The notes under the pieces were generated by a model that was given only the letters and a program-made list of their open reading frames with translations, was not told the origin of the DNA and made no database searches. Positions 21,130 to 32,231 of a DNA stretch of 64,000 bases are shown here, piece after piece (the stretch's first letter is position 1; the number at the start of each line of letters is the position of its first letter). The position numbers were made by a program, and so were the translations under genes. The stretch comes from Thiothrix caldifontis. Its GTDB lineage: Bacteria; Pseudomonadota; Gammaproteobacteria; Thiotrichales; Thiotrichaceae. Where the stretch lies: contig NZ_FNQP01000010.1 of the NCBI RefSeq assembly GCF_900107695.1, positions 62,001 to 126,000 of the forward strand. The letters are read 5' to 3'.

Positions 21130-22923
21130 CGTGGCACACCACTTGTGCAATTCCGCTACTAACGTCGGCGTATCCAATGGCTTACCCAAATGCCCGTTCA
21201 TTCCCGCTTTCAAGCATTCGGCAATGTCAGCCGACATCGTATTCGCCGTCAATGCAATCACCGGAATGGCTGGGTTGCGTACTGCGGTCATTCCCGCGTG
21301 AATACTGCTCCCGCGTATGTGGCGGCAGGCTTCCAGACCGTCGCATTCGGGCATTTGCACATCCATCAGCACTAAATCGTAGTCGGCATCAATCAGGTGT
21401 TGGATAGCTTGTGTGCCGTTTTCCACGATCTCAACATGGGTTAGCCCCAAGGTTTCGAGCATGGCTTGGGCGATGATTTGGTTAATCGGGTTGTCTTCTG
21501 CCAGCAAAATACGGCAGTCAGGGTTTAGCGGTGCATCCGGCGGTATTGCGGTGGCTGGTATTGTCTCAGGTATTGGTGTGGCTACCTGATACGGTAGCTC
21601 GAACCAGAAACACGAGCCTCGCCCTTCTTCACTGTGCATTCCAATCTCGCCGTGCATTAGGCTGACTAACTGCTTGGAAATCGCCAATCCCAACCCCGTG
21701 CCGCCGTATTTACGTGCGGTTGACGATTCCATTTGCTGGAAACTTTGGAACAACAGCCGTTGCTTATCCGCTGCAATGCCAATGCCGGTGTCAGTAATGT
21801 CAAAGCGCAGCCGTTCGCTATTTTCCGTGCGTTTAATGGTCAGTGTGATCGCGCCCACCTCGGTGAACTTAATGGCATTGCCGAGTAAGTTGAGCAAGAT
21901 TTGTTGGGTGCGGATTTCATCGCCAAGCAAATAAGGCGCAATGTCGGCACTGATATTGATGGTAAACGCCAGCCCTTTTTCTTTGGCACGAATTTCCAGC
22001 AAATGCTGTAAATGTGCCACCATATCGCGTAGGGGATAGCTGGTTTGTTCTAACACCATTTTACCTGCTTCGATCTTAGAAAAATCCAGCAAGTCATTCA
22101 GCAATGCCAATAGCGTTTTGCCGCTGCGGTGGATCAGAGCAACGTATTGCTGCTGTTCCGCCGTTTTTACCAACGGGGTAAGCAATTCGCTTGCGCCCAG
22201 AATACCGTTCATCGGGGTGCGTAATTCATGGCTCATGTTGGCCAGAAACTGGCTTTTGGCTTGGTTAGCGACTTCGGCGGTTTCCTTGGCGGCTGCCAAT
22301 TTAGCAGCTTGCTGTTCCAGTAAATCATTTTTGTACAGGAGTTGGTAATAGTCGCGGTGGAGACTCTTGCCAAAAGTTTGGGTGACAATGCTGAACAGAA
22401 GTAACGACAAGGCGATGGTATAAGCACTGGCAGTACCCATGCTCACCAGTACAATCACTGGTGGCCAAATCATGATATTGACGTAGGCGATAAACAAGGG
22501 GTTGTGCGGCGCAAGGCTGGTGGTTGTGCCGACACACAGCATTAACAGTGGCATTAACATCAGCGTTCCTTGCTCCGCCAGCCCGACATGCACCAACCCC
22601 CACGCAGTGAACAGCGCCCAGACACTGACGGATATTATCAGGTTGCTACCTAGCAGAAGCCGTGCGCTATCGGGTCGTGTTTGGTAGCGGACAGGGAATT
22701 GTTTCAATAATAAAAAACGTATGCCACCAAGTATCAACATCAACAGACCCACACCGTAAACGAGAGGACGGTTGTGCTGCTCAATATCCGTTCCCAACAC
22801 CAACACGATCCAACTAATGATGTAAGGGAACACGCCATTGATCGAGCGGCGGCTTAGATCATAGTCGCTTTTGATACGCATGGCGGCTGATACAGGGACG
22901 TTTCCTACGGATACAGAATTCAC
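21073..22923 (-). CDS. hybrid sensor histidine kinase/response regulator
   Basis: Protein of 616 residues from a GTG start preceded by GGAAG. Membrane segments (five or six, about residues 32-180) form an integral sensor without a large periplasmic domain. After a coiled stretch ([20 protein letters not shown]) comes the HisKA domain with H232 in [10 protein letters not shown]. The ATPase domain follows, with N349 in [14 protein letters not shown] and GGTGLGL. A C-terminal receiver has its phospho-acceptor at D521 (LVLMDVQMP). No HPt domain is present, so a separate phosphotransfer partner is expected elsewhere. No cognate output gene is adjacent. The signal is unknown. The gene is convergent with acpS and overlaps it by 57 bases. 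Confidence 0.9.
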   Translation of the reverse strand: MNSVSVGNVPVSAAMRIKSDYDLSRRSINGVFPYIISWIVLVLGTDIEQHNRPLVYGVGLLMLILGGIRFLLLKQFPVRYQTRPDSARLLLGSNLIISVSVWALFTAWGLVHVGLAEQGTLMLMPLLMLCVGTTTSLAPHNPLFIAYVNIMIWPPVIVLVSMGTASAYTIALSLLLFSIVTQTFGKSLHRDYYQLLYKNDLLEQQAAKLAAAKETAEVANQAKSQFLANMSHELRTPMNGILGASELLTPLVKTAEQQQYVALIHRSGKTLLALLNDLLDFSKIEAGKMVLEQTSYPLRDMVAHLQHLLEIRAKEKGLAFTINISADIAPYLLGDEIRTQQILLNLLGNAIKFTEVGAITLTIKRTENSERLRFDITDTGIGIAADKQRLLFQSFQQMESSTARKYGGTGLGLAISKQLVSLMHGEIGMHSEEGRGSCFWFELPYQVATPIPETIPATAIPPDAPLNPDCRILLAEDNPINQIIAQAMLETLGLTHVEIVENGTQAIQHLIDADYDLVLMDVQMPECDGLEACRHIRGSSIHAGMTAVRNPAIPVIALTANTMSADIAECLKAGMNGHLGKPLDTPTLVAELHKWCATSDPHQNHESERVGTLIGD

Positions 22924-23067
22924 ACGACTTCCGATTTGTTTTTATGATGAGTGGTAGTGACGTTACCGCATTACTGCTTAAGGTCAAGTCAAATCCGCCA
23001 GTAGGTAGCGAATCCGGGGGGTGGCTGGTAAGCTCTCTACCTTGACACAAAATCAAGAGCGCAGGAC

Positions 23068-23961
23068 ATGCATTACCCCACCATTGAAGATTTCATCGGC
23101 AATACCCCGCTAGTACGCCTGCAACGTTTGCCGGGGCAAACCACCAATACGATTCTGGTCAAACTGGAAGGCAATAATCCGGCAGGTTCGGTGAAAGACC
23201 GCCCTGCATTGAGCATGATTCAGCGAGCAGAAGCGCGCGGCGACATTCAACCGGGTGATACCCTGATAGAAGCTACCAGCGGTAATACCGGGATTGCGTT
23301 GGCAATGGCAGCGGCGATCAAGGGTTATAAAATGATCTTGATCATGCCAGAAACCATGAGTGCCGAACGCCGCGCTTCCATGAAAGCCTATGGCGCGGAA
23401 TTGATCCTTGTCAGCAAAGAAGCGAGTATGGAGGGAGCGCGTGACCTTGCCATGCAAATGGATCGTGACGGCAAAGGTAAGTTGCTGAATCAGTTTGCCA
23501 ATGAAGATAATCCGCTGGCGCACTTCCATTCCACGGGGCCGGAAATCTGGCGTGATACCCACGGGCAGGTGACGCATTTTGTCAGCAGCATGGGCACAAC
23601 GGGGACGATTATGGGCACGGGGCGTTTCCTTAAATCCAAGAACCCAGATGTGCAAATTGTGGGAGTGCAACCGGCGACGCAAACCGACCAGATTCCGGGG
23701 ATTCGCCGTTGGACACCGGAGTATTTGCCGGAAATTTTCCACCGCGATGAAGTTGACCGCGAAATGGACATGAGCCAGATGGAGGCGGAAGAGACTATGC
23801 GCCGTCTTGCCTCGGAAGAGGGTATTTTCTGCGGTGTGTCATCGGGCGGGGCGGTAGCAGCGGCATTGCGCTTATCTAAAGAAGTCGAGAATGCCACTAT
23901 TGTGGCGATTATTTGTGATCGGGGGGATCGTTATATCTCTACCGGTGTTTTTCCTGCTTAA
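23068..23961 (+). CDS. cysM: cysteine synthase B
   Basis: PLP-dependent enzyme of 297 residues making cysteine from O-acetylserine and sulfide or thiosulfate. The PLP lysine is K43 in NNPAGSVKDRP, the substrate loop is EATSGNTGIALA and the phosphate-binding glycine loop is SSMGTTGTIMGTG. Length and the RRWTPEYLP segment favour CysM over CysK. It is monocistronic or weakly linked to the exonuclease gene 14 bases downstream. For a sulfur-oxidising lineage, thiosulfate use by CysM would be relevant, but that is inference. Confidence 0.93.
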   Translation: MHYPTIEDFIGNTPLVRLQRLPGQTTNTILVKLEGNNPAGSVKDRPALSMIQRAEARGDIQPGDTLIEATSGNTGIALAMAAAIKGYKMILIMPETMSAERRASMKAYGAELILVSKEASMEGARDLAMQMDRDGKGKLLNQFANEDNPLAHFHSTGPEIWRDTHGQVTHFVSSMGTTGTIMGTGRFLKSKNPDVQIVGVQPATQTDQIPGIRRWTPEYLPEIFHRDEVDREMDMSQMEAEETMRRLASEEGIFCGVSSGGAVAAALRLSKEVENATIVAIICDRGDRYISTGVFPA

Positions 23962-23975
23962 TTAAAAGAATCAAT

Positions 23976-24755
23976 ATGAACACCTTAGTCTTCGACATCG
24001 AAACCATCCCCGACATTGAGGGTGGGCGCAAACTCTACGACCTTGGCGACCTCGACGCTGACGGCATCGCCAAAGCCATGTACCACCTGCGTTTCCAGAA
24101 AACCGGCACGGAATTTCTGGCGCACCACCTGCACCGTATCGTGGCCATTTCCGTCACCTTCCGGGGGCGCGGCGATGAATTCAAGGTGTGGACGCTAGGC
24201 GATGAATCTGCCGACGAAAAGGAAATCCTGCAACGCTTTTTCGACGGCATCGACCGCTACACTCCCACCATCGTGTCGTGGAACGGCAGCGGTTTCGACC
24301 TGCCTGTGATCCACTACCGTGCCATGAAGCACAAAATTTCTGCGCCGCGCTACTGGGACATGGGCGAAGATGACAGCAGCTTCAAGTGGAACAACTACAT
24401 TAGCCGCTACCATACCCGCCATACCGATTTGATGGATTTACTGGCACTTTACAGCGGACGTGCCAATGCGCCATTGGACGAACTCGCCACCCTGTTCGGT
24501 TTCCCCGGCAAAATGGGCATGAGCGGTGCAAAGGTTTGGGATGCATACCAAGAAGGCAAGATCGTCGACATCCGCAATTACTGCGAAACCGACGTGCTGA
24601 ATACTTGGCTGGTTTATCTGCGCTTCCAGTTGATGCGCGGGCACATTAGCCACGAAAAATACGACATTGAATGTGCGTTGGTGCGCAAACACCTCCAGCA
24701 TTCTGGCAAGGAACATTTACAAGCCTTTGAAGCCGCATGGGAGGCGGGTGCATGA
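23976..24755 (+). CDS. predicted 3'-5' exonuclease related to the PolB exonuclease domain
   Basis: Protein of 259 residues of the DEDD exonuclease superfamily. Exo I is at the N terminus (VFDIETIPD, with the D-x-E pair), Exo II is SWNGSGFDLPVI, and Exo III contains the YCETDVLNTW segment with its Asp. It corresponds to the predicted PolB-like exonuclease family, which stands alone without a polymerase domain. The biological role is not established; DNA repair or RNA trimming are both possible. Its stop codon overlaps the rlmD start (ATGA), so the two are translationally coupled. Confidence 0.88.
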   Translation: MNTLVFDIETIPDIEGGRKLYDLGDLDADGIAKAMYHLRFQKTGTEFLAHHLHRIVAISVTFRGRGDEFKVWTLGDESADEKEILQRFFDGIDRYTPTIVSWNGSGFDLPVIHYRAMKHKISAPRYWDMGEDDSSFKWNNYISRYHTRHTDLMDLLALYSGRANAPLDELATLFGFPGKMGMSGAKVWDAYQEGKIVDIRNYCETDVLNTWLVYLRFQLMRGHISHEKYDIECALVRKHLQHSGKEHLQAFEAAWEAGA

Positions 24756-26116
24756 GCCGACACAGAAAACCCAAGGGCGTACAGAACAGCCCATTAGTCG
24801 AAACCACCATCGAATCCCTGACCCTCGAAGGGCAGGGTGTCACGCACATCGACGGCAAAACTGTGTTCATCGACGGCGCTTTGCCGGGGGAAACCGTCAC
24901 CTTCCGCTATACCTCGCACAAACAAAAGCATGACATTGGCAAGGTTGAAACCATCCTCACGCCATCACCGGATCGGGTCGAACCCAAGTGCGAACACTTC
25001 GGCGTGTGCGGTGCATGTAGCTGGCAACACATCTCCCTTGAAGCGCAAATCCGCTACAAACAACGTGCCATGCTCGACAACCTCAAACACATTGGCAAAG
25101 CCGAACCGGAAACCGTGTTTACACCCTTGACCGCTGACGGCTGGGCATATCGCCGCAAAGCCCGCCTTGGCGCAAAATGGGTGCGCAAAAAAGACAAAGC
25201 CCTCGTCGGCTTCCGTGAAAAAGAAGGCGGTTTTCTTGCCGAACTCAACCGTTGTGAAATCTTGCACCCCAGTATCGGCGAACACTTGCTCGACTTCCAA
25301 GCGCTGATTGCCAGCCTCGATGCACGTGAATCCATCCCACAAATCGAAACCGCCGTCGGTGATGGTGAGAATGCCACCGCGCTGATTTTTCGCCACATGG
25401 AAGAACTTTCCGAGGGGGATACCGCCAAGCTGTTGGCGTTTGGCAAGCAGTTCAACTACCAGATATATTTGCAGCCGAAGGGGCCTGAAACCGTCCATTG
25501 CCTCTATCGTCCCCTGAGCGAAGTCGAAGGGAACCCCGCAGAGTTATATTACGAACACCCGCAATTCAATACACGGGTTAATTTCATGCCGCTGGACTTT
25601 ATTCAAGTCAACCAGCCGCTGAATCGTGCAATGGTGGTGCGTGCGCTGGAATTGCTTGCGCCCGAACCGACTGATACCGTGCTGGATTTGTTTTGCGGCT
25701 TAGGCAATTTCACCCTGCCCTTAGCGCGGCTGGCGGCGCAAGTGATCGGTGTGGAAGGCGAACAAACAATGGTGGAACGTGCGCGGGCGGCGGCCCATGC
25801 CAATGGCATTATGAATACCGATTACCACGTTTGTAATCTGATGGGCGATCAATTGCAGCACGAACCGTGGCTGAAGAAAAACCGCTACGACAAGATTTTG
25901 CTCGACCCACCGCGTGCGGGCGCGAAAGAAATCATTGCTCATTTTGGCAAGCTCAACGCGGGGCGGATTGTGTATGTATCGTGTGACCCGGCAACGCTGG
26001 CGCGGGATACTTACGAGCTGGTTCATGAACACGGCTACCGTTTGATGGGGGCGGGCGTGATGGATATGTTCCCGCATACTTCGCATGTCGAGTCGATTGC
26101 GATTTTTGAAAAATAA
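24752..26116 (+). CDS. rlmD: 23S rRNA (uracil-1939-C5)-methyltransferase RlmD
   Basis: SAM-dependent methyltransferase of 454 residues (RumA family). An N-terminal TRAM domain is followed by the Fe-S cluster cysteines CEHFGVCGAC and a fourth Cys in NRCEIL. The Rossmann domain has LDLFCGLGNFTLPLA for SAM, and the catalytic cysteine is in YVSCDPATLARD. The ATG at 24752 is preferred over one 15 bases upstream because it forms an ATGA overlap with the exonuclease stop. Distinguishing RlmD from RlmC rests on the TRAM domain and length. Confidence 0.94.
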   Translation: MSRHRKPKGVQNSPLVETTIESLTLEGQGVTHIDGKTVFIDGALPGETVTFRYTSHKQKHDIGKVETILTPSPDRVEPKCEHFGVCGACSWQHISLEAQIRYKQRAMLDNLKHIGKAEPETVFTPLTADGWAYRRKARLGAKWVRKKDKALVGFREKEGGFLAELNRCEILHPSIGEHLLDFQALIASLDARESIPQIETAVGDGENATALIFRHMEELSEGDTAKLLAFGKQFNYQIYLQPKGPETVHCLYRPLSEVEGNPAELYYEHPQFNTRVNFMPLDFIQVNQPLNRAMVVRALELLAPEPTDTVLDLFCGLGNFTLPLARLAAQVIGVEGEQTMVERARAAAHANGIMNTDYHVCNLMGDQLQHEPWLKKNRYDKILLDPPRAGAKEIIAHFGKLNAGRIVYVSCDPATLARDTYELVHEHGYRLMGAGVMDMFPHTSHVESIAIFEK

Positions 26117-26136
26117 TATAAATAACAAAGGGATAG

Positions 26137-28149
<2,013 letters not shown>

Positions 28150-28178
28150 CGCGGTTTGAAAAAAAATAGCATCAGCAG

Positions 28179-28207
28179 TTGACAGAAAAGGCTGCTATCA
28201 TTAAGAT
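28179..28207 (+). promoter_or_regulatory. sigma-70 promoter of the tRNA-Gly/Gly/Cys cluster
   Basis: A perfect -35 TTGACA (28179-28184) is followed by a 17-base spacer and -10 TAAGAT (28202-28207). Transcription would begin about 28214, a few bases before the first tRNA. A G+C-rich stretch follows the -10, as in stringently controlled stable-RNA promoters. Confidence 0.7.
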
Positions 28208-28221
28208 TCGCAGCCTGTTCA

Positions 28222-28296
28222 GCGGGAATAGCTCAGTGGTAGAGCACAACCTTGCCAAGGTTGGGGTCGCGAGTTCGAGCCTCGTTTCCCGCTCCA
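28222..28296 (+). tRNA. tRNA-Gly (anticodon GCC), copy 1
   Basis: A 75-nt cloverleaf. The acceptor stem GCGGGAA pairs with TTCCCGC, the anticodon stem is CAACC/GGTTG with loop TTGCCAA and anticodon GCC at 28254-28256, and the T-arm contains GTTCGAG. CCA is encoded at the end. It is nearly identical to the known E. coli tRNA-Gly(GCC). Confidence 0.98.
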
Positions 28297-28347
28297 AATT
28301 CAAAGAAAGTACGCATACCATCCGTGCTTTTGGTGCTAAGTCAATAC

Positions 28348-28422
28348 GCGGGAATAGCTCAGTGGTAGAGCACAACCTTGCCAAGGTTGGGGTCGCGAGT
28401 TCGAGCCTCGTTTCCCGCTCCA
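28348..28422 (+). tRNA. tRNA-Gly (anticodon GCC), copy 2
   Basis: Base-for-base identical to copy 1 over 75 nt, including the encoded CCA, with a 51-base spacer of unrelated sequence between the copies. It belongs to the same transcript. Confidence 0.98.
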
Positions 28423-28452
28423 ATTTTCTAACAGTGGTTCACCCACAACTCA

Positions 28453-28526
28453 GGCTGAATAGCATAGTGGTAATGCACCGGATTGCAAATCCGAGTACCT
28501 CAGTTCGATTCTGAGTTCAGCCTCCA
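28453..28526 (+). tRNA. tRNA-Cys (anticodon GCA)
   Basis: A 74-nt cloverleaf. The acceptor stem GGCTGAA pairs with TTCAGCC; the anticodon loop TTGCAAA carries GCA at 28485-28487; the T-arm contains GTTCGATT. CCA is encoded, and the discriminator is T as required for cysteinyl-tRNA synthetase. It is the last gene of the tRNA cluster. Confidence 0.97.
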
Positions 28527-28598
28527 TCTGTATACTTCCTCCAAAATCATAGAAGCACTTTATGATGACTGTCTGTATTCCCTGTAGCCTTAGCATGG

Positions 28599-28634
28599 GA
28601 GTACAAGAAATCCAGTCCCTTGTACTCACGTTTT
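28599..28634 (+). terminator. probable terminator of the tRNA cluster
   Basis: Perfect 9-bp stem (28599-28607 GAGTACAAG with 28619-28627) and an 11-base loop, followed by ACGTTTT. The T run is short, so efficiency is uncertain. It lies between the tRNA genes and the convergent TRAP permease gene. Confidence 0.5.
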
Positions 28635-28639
28635 AGCTG

Positions 28640-30232
28640 CTATTTATCCAATTGGAAATTTAGCTCGTTACTGTCTGTTTTGGGTGGATCGACAGCTTGA
28701 GTGGGTGGTTGTCCATCCAACTTGAACTGTAATTCGTTACTGCCTGAACTGGCGTCTGGTGGTTTAGCACTTTCCATTTGGAAATTGATTTCCTGACCCT
28801 GTGTCACGGGTGCATGACCTTTATCCAAGAACGCTGTTACCAGCCCCGGTGAGAACATGACAATGATCGTCATGACCATTTGTAAGCCTACCCAAGGTAA
28901 TGCTCCCCAGTAAATGTCACTGCTTTTCACTGCTTTGGGCGCAACGCCACGTAAGTAGAACAGTGCAAACCCAAACGGTGGATGCATAAACGATGTCTGG
29001 ATATTCACGCTCAGGGTAATCCCAAACCAGATCAAGGCCGCAGTGGCAGCCGCTTGTTCATTACCACCGAAACTCGCTAATAACACCGGTGTCAGGATTT
29101 TCTGCGCCACTGGTGCGAGTAATGGCACGAGAATGAACACGATTTCAAAGAAATCAAGGAAGAACGCGAGGAAGAAAATAAACAGATTGACGATAATCAG
29201 AAAACTGATCCAACCACCCGGCAAATCCGAAAATAAGCTTTCCACCCAATGTCCACCATCCACACCTTGGAACACCACCGAAAATGTGGTTGCACCGATA
29301 AGAATGAATACCACCATTGAGGTAATCCGCGCGGTATTTTTGTAAGCTTGCCTGATCAGGCTCCACCATTCTGTCGTGCCGCCAAGCTGTTTACGCCGTA
29401 AGAACGCTAGAAAAACTGCTCCCATTGCCCCCATTGCGCCCGATTCCGTTGGGGTGGCAATGCCCAACATGATCGTGCCAAGTACCAAGAAAATCAGTAC
29501 CGCCGTTGGGATAATGCCGCGCAGGGCTTTTTTCCACAAGGCAGCACCTTTCAGGCTAATCTCGTTTTCAGGAATCGGTGGCAGCCAATCAGGGCGAATG
29601 CGGGTGAGGAAAAACGTATAGGCCATGAACAAGCCGATTTGCAGCAGGGCAGGAATCCACGCCCCTAAATACATGCTGCCTACATCGGCACTCGCGGTCG
29701 GTGTTTTTAACTGATCCGCTAGGATAATGAGCACTAAGGAAGGTGGCACAATTTGCGCAATGGTTCCTGAAGCGGCTAATACGCCCGTGGTGTACCGCAT
29801 ATTGTAGCCGTAGCGCATCATGACTGGCAGTGAAATCATCGCCATGGCGATCACTTGTGCCGCGACAGTACCGGTAATTGCACCCAGCACAAAGCTCACC
29901 AAAATCACCGAATAACCCAAACCGCCGTGAACTCGCCCGAATAACTGCCCCATTGAATCGAGCATGTCTTCGGCAAGGCGGCTGCGTTCCAGCACTGCAC
30001 CCATGAAGGTGAAAAACGGTATCGCCAGCAGCAACTCATTGGCAATAACACTGCCAAAAATTCGCTGCGGAATTGCTTGCAAAAAAGACAATGAGAAAAA
30101 GCCCATTTCGATCGAAATAAAGCCGAAAAACAGCCCAACCGCCATCAATGAAAACGCGACCGGAAAGCCGACCAGCATGAACAGTACCAACCCCGCGAAC
30201 ATGAGAAAGGGCATCATTTCTAAGGTAATCAT
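28640..30232 (-). CDS. TRAP transporter large permease (DctM-like), with repetitive C-terminal tail
   Basis: Integral membrane subunit of 530 residues that moves substrate with a sodium gradient. About twelve membrane segments fill residues 1-470, with family signatures near MISLPVMMRYGYN and GVLAASGTIAQIVPPS. The last 59 residues are hydrophilic and unlike ordinary DctM, which is usually near 430 residues. In this tail the pattern E-[IL]-[NQ]-F-[QK]-[LM]-[DE] recurs at residues 481, 500 and 523, separated by Pro-rich linkers. The ATG overlaps the stop of the small-permease gene (ATGA). The likely substrate follows from the TakP-like binding protein encoded at 32232-33344. Confidence 0.92.
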   Translation of the reverse strand: MITLEMMPFLMFAGLVLFMLVGFPVAFSLMAVGLFFGFISIEMGFFSLSFLQAIPQRIFGSVIANELLLAIPFFTFMGAVLERSRLAEDMLDSMGQLFGRVHGGLGYSVILVSFVLGAITGTVAAQVIAMAMISLPVMMRYGYNMRYTTGVLAASGTIAQIVPPSLVLIILADQLKTPTASADVGSMYLGAWIPALLQIGLFMAYTFFLTRIRPDWLPPIPENEISLKGAALWKKALRGIIPTAVLIFLVLGTIMLGIATPTESGAMGAMGAVFLAFLRRKQLGGTTEWWSLIRQAYKNTARITSMVVFILIGATTFSVVFQGVDGGHWVESLFSDLPGGWISFLIIVNLFIFFLAFFLDFFEIVFILVPLLAPVAQKILTPVLLASFGGNEQAAATAALIWFGITLSVNIQTSFMHPPFGFALFYLRGVAPKAVKSSDIYWGALPWVGLQMVMTIIVMFSPGLVTAFLDKGHAPVTQGQEINFQMESAKPPDASSGSNELQFKLDGQPPTQAVDPPKTDSNELNFQLDK

Positions 30233-30771
30233 TGCTCTGGCCTCTCGTAGTGGGTATTAAGCTGGAGTTTGCCTTTGAGTGCGGCGAAGCGTTTTACCAA
30301 TTCCGATAAGCCTTGCAAGACCAGTAAGCCGAAGCCGAGTGGGAGCATGAATTTGATCGGGTAACGTGGCAACCCACCGGAATTGCTGGAATGCTCCAGA
30401 ATATCCCATGATGGCAGGAACAACGTTTTCCACGACAGCCATGCAAACAGGGCGCAAGCGGGGAGCAAGAATAGCAGTAGACCAAAAATGTCGATCCACA
30501 AGCGAGTACGCTCAGAGACATTGCCGTAGATAATGTCGACACGCACATGCCCGTTTTGTGCCAACGTGTGGGATGCACCGAGCATGACCGCTGCTCCAAA
30601 CAAATACCATTGCAACTCCAGCGGCCAGTTGTCGCTAAGGTCAAAGCCGTAACGTAATAAGGCGTTGCTTGCATTGACCACACAGGCTAGTAAGATCAAT
30701 ATGTTAGCAAGCTGTCCAAACCAGCCGTTGAGCATGTCAACAGCGTGAGAGAAGCGTATGAATGGTTGCAA
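30229..30771 (-). CDS. TRAP transporter small permease (DctQ-like)
   Basis: Four-helix membrane subunit of 180 residues. Helices lie at about 18-36, 50-72, 90-112 and 135-160; the motif LELQWYLFGAAVMLGASHTL is typical of the family. A TTG at 30771 is proposed as start because GAGGG lies at correct spacing before it and the product (LQPFIRFSHAVDMLNGWFG) then aligns with known N termini. Starting at the downstream ATG (30735) would remove conserved residues, and the more upstream ATG (30813) adds a hydrophilic His/Cys-rich extension. It is translationally coupled to the large permease. Confidence 0.9.
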   Translation of the reverse strand: MQPFIRFSHAVDMLNGWFGQLANILILLACVVNASNALLRYGFDLSDNWPLELQWYLFGAAVMLGASHTLAQNGHVRVDIIYGNVSERTRLWIDIFGLLLFLLPACALFAWLSWKTLFLPSWDILEHSSNSGGLPRYPIKFMLPLGFGLLVLQGLSELVKRFAALKGKLQLNTHYERPEQ

Positions 30772-30875
30772 ATTTGAACCCTCATGGTGGCAATGGAGGC
30801 AATAAGTGTGCATTTACTCAGAGTGAATGGCAAGGTTATCAATGTGGTGGTGCAGTACCACGAAGCTCAAGGTGG

Positions 30876-32147
30876 CTAACGCTTTTTGCCTTTTTTGAGT
30901 GCTGCTGCTTTTTTGGCAAGTTTTTTCTTTTTACTACCGGCGGCTTTTCCGGATGCTTTGAGTTTTTTGGGGCCGGTGTACGTGCCTTCCAAGCCTTTTA
31001 TGCTGCGCCGTTTGAATTGTTGTTTCAAAAAGCGCTCAATATTTACCATCAAATTCCATTCGCTGCTTTGTATCAGCGCAATGGTCAGACCGCGTGTTGC
31101 GCCGCGTCCGGTACGTCCAATGCGGTGAATGTAATGGATGCCAGTACGCGGCATATCAAAGTTAACGACCAACTCCACCCCCGGAATATCCAAACCCCGT
31201 GCGGCAAGGTCAGTCGCAATCAAAGTATTGATAGTGCCTTCCCGGAAGAGAGTCATGATACGGTTGCGTTCTTTTTGATCCATATCGCCATGTAACACCC
31301 CGCAACGTACCCGTTGTGCTTGCAAGACACCGCTCACATTATCGGCTTGTGCGCGGCTATTGGTGAATACCAAGGCTTTAACGAACGTTTCATTCAATAA
31401 CAACCATGCGAGCAACCGTTGTTTGTGTTCGGTATTATCCGCAATGATGACTTGTTGCTCGATGTTATTATGCTGATCTTGCAGGGTATTTAACCCGATC
31501 ATTTCCGGCTCGCGTAACACCCGTTCGGCGATTTTAATGATGCCCTCATGATTCAGCGTGGCGGAAAACAGGAGTGTTTGCCGTTGTTTGCTGCACTGTG
31601 CTGCAATGGCTTGCAAGTCGTGGCTGAACCCCATGTCCAGCATTCGGTCGGCTTCATCCAAAATCAGCACGTCTAGGTGGGAAAAGTCTGGGGTTTTTTC
31701 TGCCATCAATTCCAGCAAACGTCCAGGCGTGGAAATCACAATTTCAGTATTTTTACGCAACATGTTTTGTTGCACCCGGAAATCAGCCCCGCCGGTGATC
31801 AGCCCGACTTGCAAGCCCGTGAATGCCAGCAATTGTTGGCACTGCTGGTAAATTTGCTTGGCTAATTCGCGAGTGGGGACTAGTACCAACGCACGAGTAC
31901 CGTACTGCTCCGCTGGATTGCTGAGTAAGTGCTGGATTGTCGGTAGTAAAAAGGCGGTGGTTTTACCACTGCCTGTTTCCGCGCTGACCAGCAAATCACA
32001 GCGTGTTAAAGCACGGGGTATGGCCGCTGCTTGGACGGCGGTGGGTTGCGTAAAGCCCATTTTTTGCACTGCCTGTAATAAGGGTTCAGCAATGGCAAAA
32101 TCCGTGAAAGCAGGGGGAGGAGGTTCTGGCGTGAGGGCTGGTTCCAT
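30876..32147 (-). CDS. DEAD-box ATP-dependent RNA helicase, SrmB-like
   Basis: RNA helicase of 423 residues. The Q motif lies near 32-39, motif I is SAETGSGKT at about 55-63, DEAD is at 164-167, then SAT (LLFSATL) and the C-terminal motifs TDLAARGLDIP and HRIGRTGR. A Lys/Ala-rich basic tail of about 35 residues closes the protein. Overall sequence and tail resemble SrmB, a 50S assembly helicase; RhlE-type is the alternative. The gene sits on the same strand between the TRAP binding-protein gene and the TRAP permease genes, which is not its usual neighbourhood. Confidence 0.9.
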   Translation of the reverse strand: MEPALTPEPPPPAFTDFAIAEPLLQAVQKMGFTQPTAVQAAAIPRALTRCDLLVSAETGSGKTTAFLLPTIQHLLSNPAEQYGTRALVLVPTRELAKQIYQQCQQLLAFTGLQVGLITGGADFRVQQNMLRKNTEIVISTPGRLLELMAEKTPDFSHLDVLILDEADRMLDMGFSHDLQAIAAQCSKQRQTLLFSATLNHEGIIKIAERVLREPEMIGLNTLQDQHNNIEQQVIIADNTEHKQRLLAWLLLNETFVKALVFTNSRAQADNVSGVLQAQRVRCGVLHGDMDQKERNRIMTLFREGTINTLIATDLAARGLDIPGVELVVNFDMPRTGIHYIHRIGRTGRGATRGLTIALIQSSEWNLMVNIERFLKQQFKRRSIKGLEGTYTGPKKLKASGKAAGSKKKKLAKKAAALKKGKKR

Positions 32148-32198
32148 GGTGTGAGGTGTTTCCTTGAGAATAGCAAGATGGGGGGCATTCTGGCGTTT

Positions 32199-32222
32199 TA
32201 GACCGGGTGTTAACCCGGTCTA
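32199..32222 (-). promoter_or_regulatory. strong hairpin between the TRAP binding-protein and helicase genes
   Basis: Perfect 10-bp stem (32199-32208 TAGACCGGGT with 32213-32222) with a 4-base loop, nine bases after the stop of the binding-protein gene. There is no T run on either strand, so it is more likely an mRNA-stabilising or attenuating hairpin than a full terminator. Such a structure could let the binding protein be made in excess over downstream products. Confidence 0.55.
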
Positions 32223-32231
32223 GAGCTGAGC

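Noticed and set aside
28172-28514. Open reading frames on both strands across the tRNA genes with a repeated peptide
   Set aside because: The repeat comes from translating the two identical tRNA-Gly genes; it is a well-known artefact, not a protein.
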